Assembly (NCBI GenBank): GCA_002838945.1
Contig: PGXB01000016.1
Span: 28,282 to 92,281 of the forward strand
Direction of reading: 5' to 3'
Source: a candidate division Zixibacteria bacterium HGW-Zixibacteria-1
Lineage (GTDB): Bacteria; Zixibacteria; MSB-5A5; GN15; PGXB01
Length of the DNA stretch: 64,000 nucleotides
The notes beneath the pieces are model-generated. The model did no database searches and was not told where the DNA came from. It saw only the letters and a program-made list of their open reading frames with translations. Numbering within the stretch: position 1 is the stretch's first letter; the number at the start of each line of letters is the position of its first letter. The position numbers and the translations under genes were made by a program. Shown here in pieces: positions 17,661 to 26,717 of this stretch.

Positions 17661-19034
17661 ATGGCGACTAGGCTTGAAAAGAAGAAAACAGACTATACCG
17701 AAGGCTCGATTATACAGTCCATATTTAAAATGGGCGTTCCCTCGATGATCGGTTTCCTGGCCAGCCACATATATTACATGGTCGATATGTACTGGGTGTC
17801 GCATCTTCCCGAGCGTGAGACGGCCGTGGCGGCGGTCACGATTTATTCGAATATCGCCTGGGTCTTTTTCTCATTCAACAGTCTGATCGGGACCGGTTCG
17901 GTTGCGATTATTTCAAGGCGGTACGGCGAAAAAAAATATGATGCGACCGAGACTGCGATTAAAGAGACTTTTCTGCTTAAATGGCTGAGCGGGATGCTGC
18001 TCGGGCTGGTAGGATATTTCTTTATAGATCAGCTTGTTTATATCGGAGGCGCCAGGGATGAGACACTTCGCATGGGCATCGAATATGGGCGGGTGATTTT
18101 CCTGGGAATGGGTTTTTCATATGCCACCTATTCCGTTTATACGGCCATGCGCGGCATTGCCAATCCCAAACTGGCCATGGGGATCATGCTGGGTTCGACC
18201 GTCCTGAATATGCTTCTGGATCCGCTGTTCATATTCGGTTATCTGGGGTTCCCCAAAATGGGTGTGGCTGGAGCGGCCGTGGCCTCGATCACGTCTTACG
18301 CTCTGACTTTCCTTATCGGCATGGGCATTCTGTACACCGGCGTGACCAATGTATCGCTTCATTTGAGGGGCCGGGTTCCGATGTCATTGAAGACGATGGT
18401 CCAAATTGTCAAAATCGGCGTTCCATCCTGGATAGGTGACATGTCCTACTCGGGCGCCCGTTTCATTATCATGCCGATGATTGCGATATTCGGCAATTCG
18501 GTCGTTGCCGCTTATGGAGTCGGGATGCAGATCTCGGCCATAGGTATTTCAATCCTGGTGGGAATCGGTTTGGGTCTGGCGGCCCTGATCGGGCATAATC
18601 TTGGGGGAGAAAAAAAGGAGCGGGCCCAAAAAACGGCCGGCCAGGCAATATTGCTTGGAATCGGGATCATGACCGCACTCGGCCTGCTGGTTTATTTCTT
18701 CGGCGGATCGATTATGTCACTCTATTTCGAATCGGTCGAGACGGTCAGTCATGGCGCCGCGCTTCTCAGGATTTTTGCTTTCGGTTTTCCCTTTATCGGT
18801 GCTCTGATAATGATAGAGCAGATTTATGCCGGCGTCGGATTGAATGTTCCGGCCATGATAACGAATGCCGGAAATGCCTGGGTGCTTCAAATTCCGGCCA
18901 TTTATGTTCTGACCCAGTTTCTTAATTTCAACCAGGAATCGGTCTGGTGGTCGATAAATGTTTCGTCAATGATTGCCGTAATCGGATTGTATATGTATTT
19001 TCGCCGCGGGCAGTGGCTGCATGTAAAAGTCTGA
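17661..19034 (+). CDS. MATE family multidrug/cation efflux transporter
   Basis: Inner-membrane antiporter that exports organic cations, drugs or metabolites using a Na+ or H+ gradient. The product is 457 residues with about twelve hydrophobic segments in two homologous halves. The first half begins SIFKMGVPSMIGFLASHIYYMVDMYWVSHL, and the second begins with the matching IVKIGVPSWIGDMSYSG. MAMGIMLGSTVLNMLLDPLFIFG-like sequence is typical of the family. GTG at 17658 is in frame one codon earlier; I prefer ATG 17661. It follows the LarA-like gene by 59 bp. It converges on a minus-strand gene, with a hairpin at 19066-19087 between them. Confidence 0.92.
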   Translation: MATRLEKKKTDYTEGSIIQSIFKMGVPSMIGFLASHIYYMVDMYWVSHLPERETAVAAVTIYSNIAWVFFSFNSLIGTGSVAIISRRYGEKKYDATETAIKETFLLKWLSGMLLGLVGYFFIDQLVYIGGARDETLRMGIEYGRVIFLGMGFSYATYSVYTAMRGIANPKLAMGIMLGSTVLNMLLDPLFIFGYLGFPKMGVAGAAVASITSYALTFLIGMGILYTGVTNVSLHLRGRVPMSLKTMVQIVKIGVPSWIGDMSYSGARFIIMPMIAIFGNSVVAAYGVGMQISAIGISILVGIGLGLAALIGHNLGGEKKERAQKTAGQAILLGIGIMTALGLLVYFFGGSIMSLYFESVETVSHGAALLRIFAFGFPFIGALIMIEQIYAGVGLNVPAMITNAGNAWVLQIPAIYVLTQFLNFNQESVWWSINVSSMIAVIGLYMYFRRGQWLHVKV

Positions 19035-19065
19035 TCTCAATATTCACCGATTGAAATATAAAAGA

Positions 19066-19087
19066 GAAGCCGCCCGAAGGCGGCTTC
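19066..19087 (-). terminator. Intrinsic terminator hairpin of the Asp-box/dockerin gene
   Basis: A perfect 9-bp stem GAAGCCGCC/GGCGGCTTC around a CGAA tetraloop. Read on the minus strand it is followed by TCTTTTAT, so it best serves the minus-strand gene. It lies within a 113-bp segment repeated at the right edge of the window. Confidence 0.7.
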
Positions 19088-19178
19088 CCGATCTGATTAA
19101 TCTGTCGTTTCCGCCGTTGAAACCTTCCGATCAGGCCCGCAACGGCATCACAACAGGATTGTGCCTATATGCCGGTGC
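19066..19178. repeat. Direct repeat copy 1 (terminator, 3' flank and last codons of a secreted-protein gene)
   Basis: This 113-bp segment aligns without gaps to 63888-64000, with about 99 of 113 bases identical by hand count. It includes the terminator hairpin, the 3' untranslated flank, the stop codon at 19165-19167 and the last codons of the gene. Confidence 0.9.
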
Positions 19179-22100
19179 ACAAGTTACATGACAAAGCAGG
19201 GCACTTGGGTGCCGCGCCGCCCTTGTACAAGTAACCGATCGTATAGGTCACATCAAGAATATTGATCGAACAGTTACCATTGGCATCGGCCTCAGCCGGA
19301 CACGGTGGAGCCGCGCCACCTTTGTAAAGGTAACCGATGGTAAAGGTACAATCAAGAATATTAACTCCGCCATTGTTATTGGCATCACCGGGCAAATTAC
19401 AGCAGCAGGTAACGGAAACTTCGGGCCAGGTGAAGATGTCCGGACGTGCCATAATCCACATTCTGGCTTTGTCAATATTCATCTGGAGCGGCATCAAACC
19501 GGAGTTCGAAGTCGATAGAATTTTGACAAAAACCAGGGTATCGTTCGGATTCAGGGTCTTCTGAGTAAAGACCGAAATCATATGAAGATCCTGGTAGAGC
19601 GAATCTTCCATTCCCGGATCGCTCGATTCCCATGGATTATATCCGGAAATATTGGACATCAACCGGTACATCTCGCCCGAGACGAAGCCGCCTGTCGGAT
19701 AAACATAATCGGCATTCATCCTGGTCCACATGGCGCGAGGCGCCAGGAACCTGTCATTGACCTCACTGGTATGCGGCAGCTTGAATCCGGCGTAGTACGC
19801 CATACCGCCGAGACGCTGGTCGGCCAGCACGCAGTCATTGTTTACAATGCTGTCGGCATCATACTCGGCGCCATAGCAGTACATCAGCATCCGAGTAGCG
19901 TCAAAATCGGAGCCGTTCTCACTGCCGGAATCAGACGGAATATCCCAATCGATGGCGTCGCCAAAGAACATATTATTGTATGTCTTTGAGGAATTGTTGA
20001 CAATCCGCTGTTTCATCACAATAAAGCTGCATGAATCGGGATGTGACGGGGCGAAATATTCACATTCCAGGGCAAGATTGGAATCTTTTGACAGGAATTG
20101 ACCGGAATAGCCATACTGATAATCGGGATAGGTGGTCGAATCGGCAAAGGGACTTTCAATCGGGCGGAAGCCGTCTGCATCCAGCCAGTTAGCATTGAAC
20201 ATATAATAATTCATGACCGTGTCGGCACCATCAATATAGCAGATAAACGGACTGCCGCTATAGAGATAGACCGTGGCCAGGTCATCGGCTCCGGAGACGT
20301 TATTGGTGGTATCGCAGTCGTTGAAGAAGTTCATATTGTAGCCGCCGTTGCCGTTATAACCGCCGGCGCCGCCAATATTACCGGCATTGCTGAAAATAAG
20401 CCGTTTGCAGTCGGTGCGGATATCCATCTGTTCGGGGAACTGCACCGTATCGGCCACAATCAAATCGATTGGTATGTAGCCGGTACCGTTAGCCGCGTCG
20501 GACTCAATCTGGACATATCCTGAGACAACCGCCGGTCCGGTCTGAATGGTTCCGCCGGCATTCAGGTAAAGGCTGAATTGTATTGAATTGGGGGTTAAAT
20601 GCGAAATTGTTACCGGGCCGTAATTACTGACATCGAGCCAGCCCGGATCGCCGTTTGTTTCGACCGTGGAAATGGATGATACATGCAGTTCGGCATTACC
20701 AATGTTTTCAATCGTGACCGTTTCCGTAATCGTCTCGCCCGGTTTAACCCATGTCGGTGCGCCGATTTCTCTGGGATAAATAACAATAACCGGGTTGGGA
20801 ACCGGTGCCACGCACGGCACCCGGAACCACTTGACCGGGTTGGTGGTCCAGATTGCGGCATCCTGCTGACAGGCGCCGGGGAATTTATCGTTTACGTAGA
20901 GAACGTCAAGATACCAGTCTCCGGAATATCCTCCCGACGGATCCACAACCGGGACGATACCGAAGTCGTCGGAGACACCAACCTGCATTCCAAAGCGGGA
21001 GATAGCCGGCCATTGATCGGATTCGCACGCGTAGGGGGTTCCGCTGGTATCGCAGAGAGGAGTCGGCGTATTGGTCAGGTTACGTGCGATATCCCAGTTG
21101 TAACCGCCGTTATCGGAAACGGAAATATACAACTCGCCGTTGGCGGTTCCACGATAGCCGGCGCCTCCCCAGCGAAGGGCCGCGCAGTCATTATAGTTAC
21201 CGTTGTCAAGGTCAAGGAATTGCACGAATAAGGCGTAAAATTTACCGTCGCATTCGGCGATCTGCGGTTTGACAATACTCATTTCATTCCAGGCACCGCC
21301 GGTACAGGTGCTGTCATTGATGGCGTCATCGGCAATATTCCAGTTGGCGTCCTTGACAGTACGGATTTCATTGTTGAAATCATCCCAGTGCAGCAGTCGC
21401 GATCCCCAGAAATATGTATAGGCGCCGAGGCCGCCGACCGCCGGATCGGGAGCAGTAATAACGCGGGCGTCCCATAGTATGTGGAGCCTGTCCTGCGTAT
21501 CGATCAGGGCGGAAATATCGCTGTGCCCCAGGTAACCGCCGGTGGTGGAGTCATAGGCGCTGATATTCTGTTTGGCGCCCCATGAAGCTCCCATATTTCC
21601 GGAAGTCTTGATATAGACGTCATTGGTTCTCTGGTTGACACCCAGGCCGGGGTCGACCCAGTCACGAGCCCATGATTCCGGGTCACCGGGGTATGCTCCG
21701 GGAGGAGCCATCCAGACCAGAGCCACCTTGGCGCTGTTGCGCGAGGCGACCACGATCTGCGAAATACAGGGGATAGTATCGACAAGCATGGGCGGATAAT
21801 CCCAGCTGCCGAGTGTATCGGAACCGATTCTGCGGAAATAATGAACAAAGGATTCATCAATTTCATTTTCAAGCTGCATGGCAAAGACATGCGTGACGGT
21901 GTCGCCGTCATAAACCTGATAAGCCATATCCGGCCATACAAATCGGAACTCGCCCGAGGTGATCTGATTGGCCGGGACGCCGTATTTCATAGTAGAATCG
22001 GGAACTCTTCTCTTGTATGGTGAGAAGAAGCAGTTCATGACGTCAAAGTCGTACCAGACCGTGGAGGCATAGCCGGCACCTTCATCATGATGGTTGGCGA

Positions 22101-22623
22101 TGACCGCCTTGCCTTCGGTATCGACATCCAGGGCGATATAGCCGGAAAAATTGACTCCGCTGCCCGAACGGGGATGAATATCGCAGCCGCCGCCCGTTCC
22201 CTGAAATATGAAACTTCCATCAGACGGGTCAAATGCTTCATAACCGGTGCCGCCGTCACCGCCGGCAATAAAATCGGTCTGCTTGAACCAAATCAGATGG
22301 ACTACCTGGCTTCCCCGCCAGTCAACCTGCCGATTGGTCCGGCCGTTGTGCTGGAAGTCATGGGTGGTAATTCCAACATTTATGCCGGGGGAAGCCGCAT
22401 TGAAGTCGCTGAAGCCCAGAGAGGCGGCGTTGGCGCCATTCTGCGCGGGAACATAATTGAGTGCCCGCTCGGCTCCGGCGAGCTTGGCTTTGGAATTCTT
22501 TTCAAGATATTCCCGGTACTTCCAAACGTTATTATCGGCAGATTGTGAGGCGGATGCATTAATAGCCAGAAAAGTCAGCAACAGTAGGGAGATTAAAATT
22601 GTCGCCGATAGTTGCCTTGACAT
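19165..22623 (-). CDS. Secreted Asp-box (BNR/sialidase-like) protein with C-terminal dockerin-like pair
   Basis: Exported 1152-residue protein, enzymatic role unknown. The signal peptide is MSRQLSATILISLLLLTFLAINASA. The central part has Asp-box-like SxDxGxxW motifs (SGNMGASW, SDNGGYNW) typical of sialidase-like propellers. An Ig/ASH-like segment follows near 630-740 (PTWVKPGETITETVTIENIGNAEL), then a Tyr/Asn-rich beta region. The last 75 residues hold two dockerin-like repeats (GDANNNGGVNILD... YLYKGGAAP, twice) and a final Cys-rich tail. TTG at 22638 is in frame, but ATG 22623 with AAGGAG 6 nt upstream is the start. Its 3' end is duplicated at the right edge of the window. Confidence 0.85.
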   Translation of the reverse strand: MSRQLSATILISLLLLTFLAINASASQSADNNVWKYREYLEKNSKAKLAGAERALNYVPAQNGANAASLGFSDFNAASPGINVGITTHDFQHNGRTNRQVDWRGSQVVHLIWFKQTDFIAGGDGGTGYEAFDPSDGSFIFQGTGGGCDIHPRSGSGVNFSGYIALDVDTEGKAVIANHHDEGAGYASTVWYDFDVMNCFFSPYKRRVPDSTMKYGVPANQITSGEFRFVWPDMAYQVYDGDTVTHVFAMQLENEIDESFVHYFRRIGSDTLGSWDYPPMLVDTIPCISQIVVASRNSAKVALVWMAPPGAYPGDPESWARDWVDPGLGVNQRTNDVYIKTSGNMGASWGAKQNISAYDSTTGGYLGHSDISALIDTQDRLHILWDARVITAPDPAVGGLGAYTYFWGSRLLHWDDFNNEIRTVKDANWNIADDAINDSTCTGGAWNEMSIVKPQIAECDGKFYALFVQFLDLDNGNYNDCAALRWGGAGYRGTANGELYISVSDNGGYNWDIARNLTNTPTPLCDTSGTPYACESDQWPAISRFGMQVGVSDDFGIVPVVDPSGGYSGDWYLDVLYVNDKFPGACQQDAAIWTTNPVKWFRVPCVAPVPNPVIVIYPREIGAPTWVKPGETITETVTIENIGNAELHVSSISTVETNGDPGWLDVSNYGPVTISHLTPNSIQFSLYLNAGGTIQTGPAVVSGYVQIESDAANGTGYIPIDLIVADTVQFPEQMDIRTDCKRLIFSNAGNIGGAGGYNGNGGYNMNFFNDCDTTNNVSGADDLATVYLYSGSPFICYIDGADTVMNYYMFNANWLDADGFRPIESPFADSTTYPDYQYGYSGQFLSKDSNLALECEYFAPSHPDSCSFIVMKQRIVNNSSKTYNNMFFGDAIDWDIPSDSGSENGSDFDATRMLMYCYGAEYDADSIVNNDCVLADQRLGGMAYYAGFKLPHTSEVNDRFLAPRAMWTRMNADYVYPTGGFVSGEMYRLMSNISGYNPWESSDPGMEDSLYQDLHMISVFTQKTLNPNDTLVFVKILSTSNSGLMPLQMNIDKARMWIMARPDIFTWPEVSVTCCCNLPGDANNNGGVNILDCTFTIGYLYKGGAAPPCPAEADANGNCSINILDVTYTIGYLYKGGAAPKCPALSCNLCTGI

Positions 22624-22929
22624 ATTTGCTCCTTTCAAAATCGTTATCCTATTTCGCTGAGACGAATATTGGTCGATTTTGTCAGAAAGAATAAATCTTT
22701 GCTGATTTTATCAAAATCAACCTGATTTTGCGTTTTGGTCGTTCACCACCTCCCTTCCACAGTTTGTGCAATATGTTAAGAATAGAAGTCAAAAAAACTC
22801 ATAAATCAATCACTAATCATGGTTACAGCCGATGTAACCTTAACGATTTTAAGTATGGCGGTTTATTAAGTGTTATGTTACTCAAGTCTGCCTGACACCA
22901 ACACAAGCGAGAAAATTCCTCTTAACTAA

Positions 22930-22957
22930 ATATTAAAAATTGTTGTTAATTTGTCAA
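22930..22957 (-). promoter_or_regulatory. Candidate promoter for the Asp-box/dockerin gene
   Basis: On the minus strand, TTGACA (22957-22952), then 16 bp, then TAATAT (22935-22930). It is about 300 nt upstream of the start codon, which leaves a long leader. Confidence 0.35.
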
Positions 22958-23132
22958 TGATAAAGTTGGCACAAAGGGCGGTTCTTTCGGCGGTGAAAAC
23001 CGAGGGAAAGAAGCCAGAGGATGTAAGTATTCGGCGCTCCATCATTGACACAAAAATGCCCGACTGCGGTTATCACATAAAGTAGATAATGTTTACTCTT
23101 AAAGTGTTTGTGAGGCTCTCACCTTTCCAACT

Positions 23133-23149
23133 TTTCCTATCCAAAAGGT
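23133..23149 (+). promoter_or_regulatory. Shared 17-bp motif upstream of the ECF sigma gene
   Basis: TTTCCTATCCAAAAGGT matches 15 of 17 bases of the motif at 24286-24302 that precedes the transporter operon. It ends 88 nt before the sigma-factor ATG. It may be a promoter element read by this sigma factor, or an operator. Confidence 0.45.
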
Positions 23150-23237
23150 GCACTTTTATTCATAATCTGCCAAAAGAAAATCAAATCCGGGAATCGTATC
23201 TTGTTTTTTTGAATCCTTTTGAGTAAATTCAAGTCTA

Positions 23238-23825
23238 ATGAGTGAAAAGACACTGATAAAACGGGCGCAGAGCGGCGATTTTGAAGCTTTCAACCTTCTG
23301 ATAAAGGACCATAAAGACAAAATATATCGTCTGGCCCTGAAACTTTCGGGAAACCGGGAAGATGCTGAAGATATTGTCCAGGAAACACTTATGAAGGCAA
23401 TCGATGCCATAGATAAATTCCGGATGGAAGCTTCGTTCGGAACTTGGCTATATTCGATAGCGCTGAATAATATTCGGGCTCATGTCGGGGATCGAAAGAA
23501 GGCGGCCCTGAAACCGATTGATGATTATTTACCGAATTCGCATTCCGAAACGGTAAATTCAGGACTTTATGATTGGGGCGACCCGCACCGACTCTTTGAG
23601 CGTAAACAGTTAAATAATATTATTGAATCATCGCTGGCCGAATTACCGCTTAAGTACAGTGTCCCTTTTACGTTGAGATATTTGGAAGAAATGCCGGTCA
23701 AGGAAGTGGCCAGAGTTCTTAGGCTGTCGCTTCCGGCGACAAAGTCAAGAATTTTGCGCGCCCGACTTGCTTTGAGAGAAAAGCTGGGCGATATTTTCCG
23801 GGAGAAAAACCATGAAAGGGTGTAG
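23238..23825 (+). CDS. ECF-type RNA polymerase sigma factor
   Basis: Alternative sigma factor of 195 residues directing RNA polymerase to a specific regulon, usually envelope or stress genes. Region sigma2 is at about 5-75 (FEAFNLLIKDHKDKIYRLALKLSGNREDAEDIVQETLMKAI). A variable linker follows, then sigma4 at about 125-185 (LAELPLKYSVPFTLRYLEEMPVKEVARVLRLSLPATKSRILRARLALREKL), which carries the promoter -35 recognition helix. The anti-sigma gene overlaps its end by 14 bp, the usual arrangement. A motif shared with the downstream transporter operon suggests autoregulation and control of that operon. Confidence 0.95.
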   Translation: MSEKTLIKRAQSGDFEAFNLLIKDHKDKIYRLALKLSGNREDAEDIVQETLMKAIDAIDKFRMEASFGTWLYSIALNNIRAHVGDRKKAALKPIDDYLPNSHSETVNSGLYDWGDPHRLFERKQLNNIIESSLAELPLKYSVPFTLRYLEEMPVKEVARVLRLSLPATKSRILRARLALREKLGDIFREKNHERV

Positions 23826-24063
23826 CAAACATATTCAGCAAATCGCCGAGTATATCGACGGCGAATTGGATGTTACTCTCTGCGCCCGGCTTGAAGAGCA
23901 TTTGAGCGAATGTAAAAATTGCCGGATTATGGTGGATACGCTCAAACAGACGGTTGTCTTGTGTCGGGAGGGCAAAAAAGAAAGACTTCCAAAAGATATC
24001 GAATCGAAACTTAACGACGCCCTCAGGAAAAAGTGGAATAAAAAATTCGGTTTGAAAATATAA
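23812..24063 (+). CDS. Zinc-finger (zf-HC2) anti-sigma factor
   Basis: An 83-residue protein expected to bind and hold the ECF sigma factor. The ZAS/zf-HC2 signature Hx3Cx2C is seen in LEEHLSECKNCRIMVD (residues about 28-43), with an upstream Cys and His (MKGCSKH, LCARL). No transmembrane segment follows, so it is a short soluble version, possibly redox- or zinc-responsive. The ATG lies 14 bp inside the sigma gene, with GGGAG upstream, which implies coupled translation. Confidence 0.88.
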   Translation: MKGCSKHIQQIAEYIDGELDVTLCARLEEHLSECKNCRIMVDTLKQTVVLCREGKKERLPKDIESKLNDALRKKWNKKFGLKI

Positions 24064-24285
24064 TCTCTCAAAAGATTGAAAGGCCATGCCGGCCTTTATT
24101 TCAGGTTCGCTTATCTGCATCTATTATCACTCTGCTTTTTTCCAGACAATATTAATTGATCAAGTCCGATATCCTAATAATCGATTGGAATTCAGCATAT
24201 TTCCAATATTCGCCATGTTACTGAATCCCTTGTGGTTATATCAATTCGGATAAAAATAGTATTTATTTTGAATCGTTTTCGAGCC

Positions 24286-24302
24286 TTTCCTATCTAATAG
24301 GT
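24286..24302 (+). promoter_or_regulatory. Shared 17-bp motif upstream of the MMPL operon
   Basis: TTTCCTATCTAATAGGT contains a perfect inverted repeat CCTAT-CTA-ATAGG and matches the sigma-gene upstream motif at 15 of 17 positions. It ends 35 nt before the ATG of the transporter. A sigma-70-like TTGAAT (24268-24273) is 17 bp upstream of TATCTA within it. Confidence 0.45.
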
Positions 24303-24337
24303 AAAATGCGGGAAAAAAATCAGGAAAGGATGTGTAA

Positions 24338-26680
24338 ATGAAACGATTTCTTACGGAATATTCTATTAATCATCCCTGGGTGGTGATTTTCGGAGTGGTT
24401 CTGATTACGGCCTTCTTCGCCATCCAGTTACCTAATATTAAAATAGACACGGATCCCGAGAACATGCTCGAGGCTCATGAGCCGGCGCGCATTTTTGATC
24501 ACGAAGTCAAGGAGGAATTCAGCTTACATGACTTTGTCGCGGTCGGATTGGTGGTCGAAAACGGCGCCTTTACAAAGGAGCACCTGACTCATGTCTATAA
24601 TATAATCGATGAAGTATCCGATATCGACGGCGTTATTGTCGATGACATCATGGCGCCGTCAACGGTCGATGATATCAGGCAGGGAGACGATGGCATCCTG
24701 AGGGTATCGACATTGCTCGGGGAAGAACCTGAAAGCGATGAACAGGCAAAATATATCCTGGGCCGGATAAAGGATAATCCGATTTTTCGGGGCAAGCTGG
24801 CTTCAGATGACGGCCGGGCCATCGCCATGTTCATACCGATTGAATCAAAAAACATGTCGCACCGTATTGCCGGGGAAATCCAAACCATAATTGACAAATA
24901 TTCGACTCCGAACGAAAAATATTTCATAGCCGGACTGCCGCTGGCGGAGGACAGCTTCGGCGCCGAAATGTTCAAGCAGATGGCGGTTTCGGCGCCGCTG
25001 GCGGGAATCATTATTTTTCTCCTGATGCTGATGTTCTTCCGCAACCTGAAAATTGTCATTGCCCTAATGATCGTGGCCATCGCATCGGTCATCTGGGCGA
25101 TGGGCCTGTTGATTCTCACCGGCAACACGGTTCATATAATGAGTTCGATGATACCGATATTTCTAATACCGATTGCGGTTTTGAATTCGATTCATATTAT
25201 CTCGTCATTTCATGATCGTTATCAGAGATACAAACATAAAAAGACAACCATAAGAAATACCATCGCCGAGTTGTTTATTCCCATTCTGTTTACCACGATT
25301 ACAACCATCGTCGGCTTTCTCTCGCTGGCTCTGACACCGATTCCGCCGGTCCGGGTTTTCGGGATATTTGTGGCTTTCGGTATTTTTGTGGCCTGGCTCC
25401 TGTCGATTACTTTTAATCCGGCTTTTGCGGTGCTGATATCGGAAAAGGCGCTGCGTAATTTCGGTCATAATGATGACAGTCGTGGTTTGTTGTCACGCAT
25501 TATGCATCTGTTCCGTGATTTTAGCTGGAAATATTACAAGGGCATCCTGTTCGGAACGGCTGTCATAATGGTGGTCGCGGCGATCGGCCTGAGCCTGATT
25601 GTCGTCAATGACAATCCTGTCAAGTGGTTCAAGAAAAACCATCCTTTGCGCGTGGCCGACCGGACCCTCAATCAGCATCTGGCCGGAACTTACATGAATT
25701 ACCTGGTGCTCGACGGCGGCGAACCCGATGCCATGAAGGACCCGGAGACCCTTAAGTACATCGAGAAGCTGCAGAGGCATCTCGAGAAAAATAAAGTGGT
25801 CGGAGCGGTAACCGGCGTGACCGATGTCGTCAAAAAAGTCCGCTACGAAATGTTTAACAGCGATCCCGACAAATTCGCCATTCCCGATAACCAGGATGAA
25901 GTGGCGCAGGACCTGTTCCTGTATGAGATTTCGGGCGGCGATCCGGATGATTTATTCAAATTTATCACGCAGGATTACGCCAAAGCCAATCTCTGGGTTC
26001 AGTTGCGCGAAGGTGACAATGAATCGGTGGTTTCGGTTATTAATGAAGCAAAAGCGTTTATGGCCGATAATCCGCCGCCGGTCCAAATGGCGGCCAACTG
26101 GGCCGGACTGCCTTATGTCAATGTCGTCTGGCAGGAAAAAATGGTGGGTGGCATGCGCTCGGCGCTTCTCAGTTCGTTCGCGGTTGTCTTTATCATGATG
26201 ATATTCCTGTTCCGGTCGTCGATACTGGGTTTGATTTCGATGCTGCCGCTCAGCATCACCATTATGGCCATCTATGCGGCTATCGGGTATATCGGTAAAC
26301 CTTACGATATGCCGGTGGCGGTGCTGTCGTCCCTTACGCTCGGTTTGTCGATTGACTTTGCCATCCATTTTATTAAACGAGCTAAGTATATTCATGAAAC
26401 GACCGGGGATTTCAATGAGACATTTCCATTGCTGTTCGAGGAATTGGGCCGGGCGATCGGCCGAAATGTCCTGGTCATTGCGATCGGATTTGTGCCGATG
26501 TTCTTTTCGACGCTGGTTCCATATATCACGGTCAGCTCGTTTTTCTTCGCCATTATGATGGTTTCCGGGGCCGTGACGATGCTGCTTCTGCCTTCGATTT
26601 TCATTGTCATGCGCAAGCGCCTTTTTCCCGATATCGAAATCGCCGAAAGGAAACATCATCAAGTTGCAGTGACCGAATAA
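24338..26680 (+). CDS. MMPL/RND superfamily lipid-type exporter
   Basis: Inner-membrane proton-driven transporter of the MMPL/HpnN branch, likely moving lipids or other hydrophobic compounds to the periplasm or outer membrane. The 780-residue product has one N-terminal transmembrane helix, a periplasmic domain (about 35-210), five helices (about 215-370), a linker helix near 400-420, a second periplasmic domain (about 425-600) and five more helices (about 605-765). The motif GLSIDFAIHFIKR in the second half is typical, and the first half has the matching PIAVLNSIHIISSFHDR. AAAGGA is 8 nt before the ATG. It is followed by a LolA-like protein, a barrel and DUF2892, a set that suggests a trans-envelope lipid route. 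Confidence 0.92.
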   Translation: MKRFLTEYSINHPWVVIFGVVLITAFFAIQLPNIKIDTDPENMLEAHEPARIFDHEVKEEFSLHDFVAVGLVVENGAFTKEHLTHVYNIIDEVSDIDGVIVDDIMAPSTVDDIRQGDDGILRVSTLLGEEPESDEQAKYILGRIKDNPIFRGKLASDDGRAIAMFIPIESKNMSHRIAGEIQTIIDKYSTPNEKYFIAGLPLAEDSFGAEMFKQMAVSAPLAGIIIFLLMLMFFRNLKIVIALMIVAIASVIWAMGLLILTGNTVHIMSSMIPIFLIPIAVLNSIHIISSFHDRYQRYKHKKTTIRNTIAELFIPILFTTITTIVGFLSLALTPIPPVRVFGIFVAFGIFVAWLLSITFNPAFAVLISEKALRNFGHNDDSRGLLSRIMHLFRDFSWKYYKGILFGTAVIMVVAAIGLSLIVVNDNPVKWFKKNHPLRVADRTLNQHLAGTYMNYLVLDGGEPDAMKDPETLKYIEKLQRHLEKNKVVGAVTGVTDVVKKVRYEMFNSDPDKFAIPDNQDEVAQDLFLYEISGGDPDDLFKFITQDYAKANLWVQLREGDNESVVSVINEAKAFMADNPPPVQMAANWAGLPYVNVVWQEKMVGGMRSALLSSFAVVFIMMIFLFRSSILGLISMLPLSITIMAIYAAIGYIGKPYDMPVAVLSSLTLGLSIDFAIHFIKRAKYIHETTGDFNETFPLLFEELGRAIGRNVLVIAIGFVPMFFSTLVPYITVSSFFFAIMMVSGAVTMLLLPSIFIVMRKRLFPDIEIAERKHHQVAVTE

Positions 26681-26717
26681 ATTGAACAATATCGAAAAAA
26701 AGTAGATGGAGGATATA

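Larger units (their letters stand above)
22624..23237. other. 614-bp divergent intergenic region
   Basis: No gene is seen. It separates the minus-strand Asp-box gene from the plus-strand sigma-factor gene. It contains a candidate minus-strand promoter (22930-22957) and the sigma-gene motif at 23133-23149. An isolated GGAGGTGGTGAACG on the minus strand near 22740-22755 looks like a ribosome site, but only a 9-codon frame follows. Confidence 0.5.

Noticed and set aside
19066..19178. Repeated 113-bp segment as an insertion-sequence end
   Set aside because: There is no transposase or target-site duplication, and the repeat spans a gene 3' end plus its terminator.
22728..22755. Minus-strand GGAGGTG followed by a GTG start as a leader peptide
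   Set aside because: Only nine codons follow and the spacing to GTG is too short, so it cannot be supported.
25952..26689. 245-codon open frame antisense to the MMPL gene
   Set aside because: Its product is a low-complexity His/Arg/Asp-rich reading of the opposite strand, with no family features.
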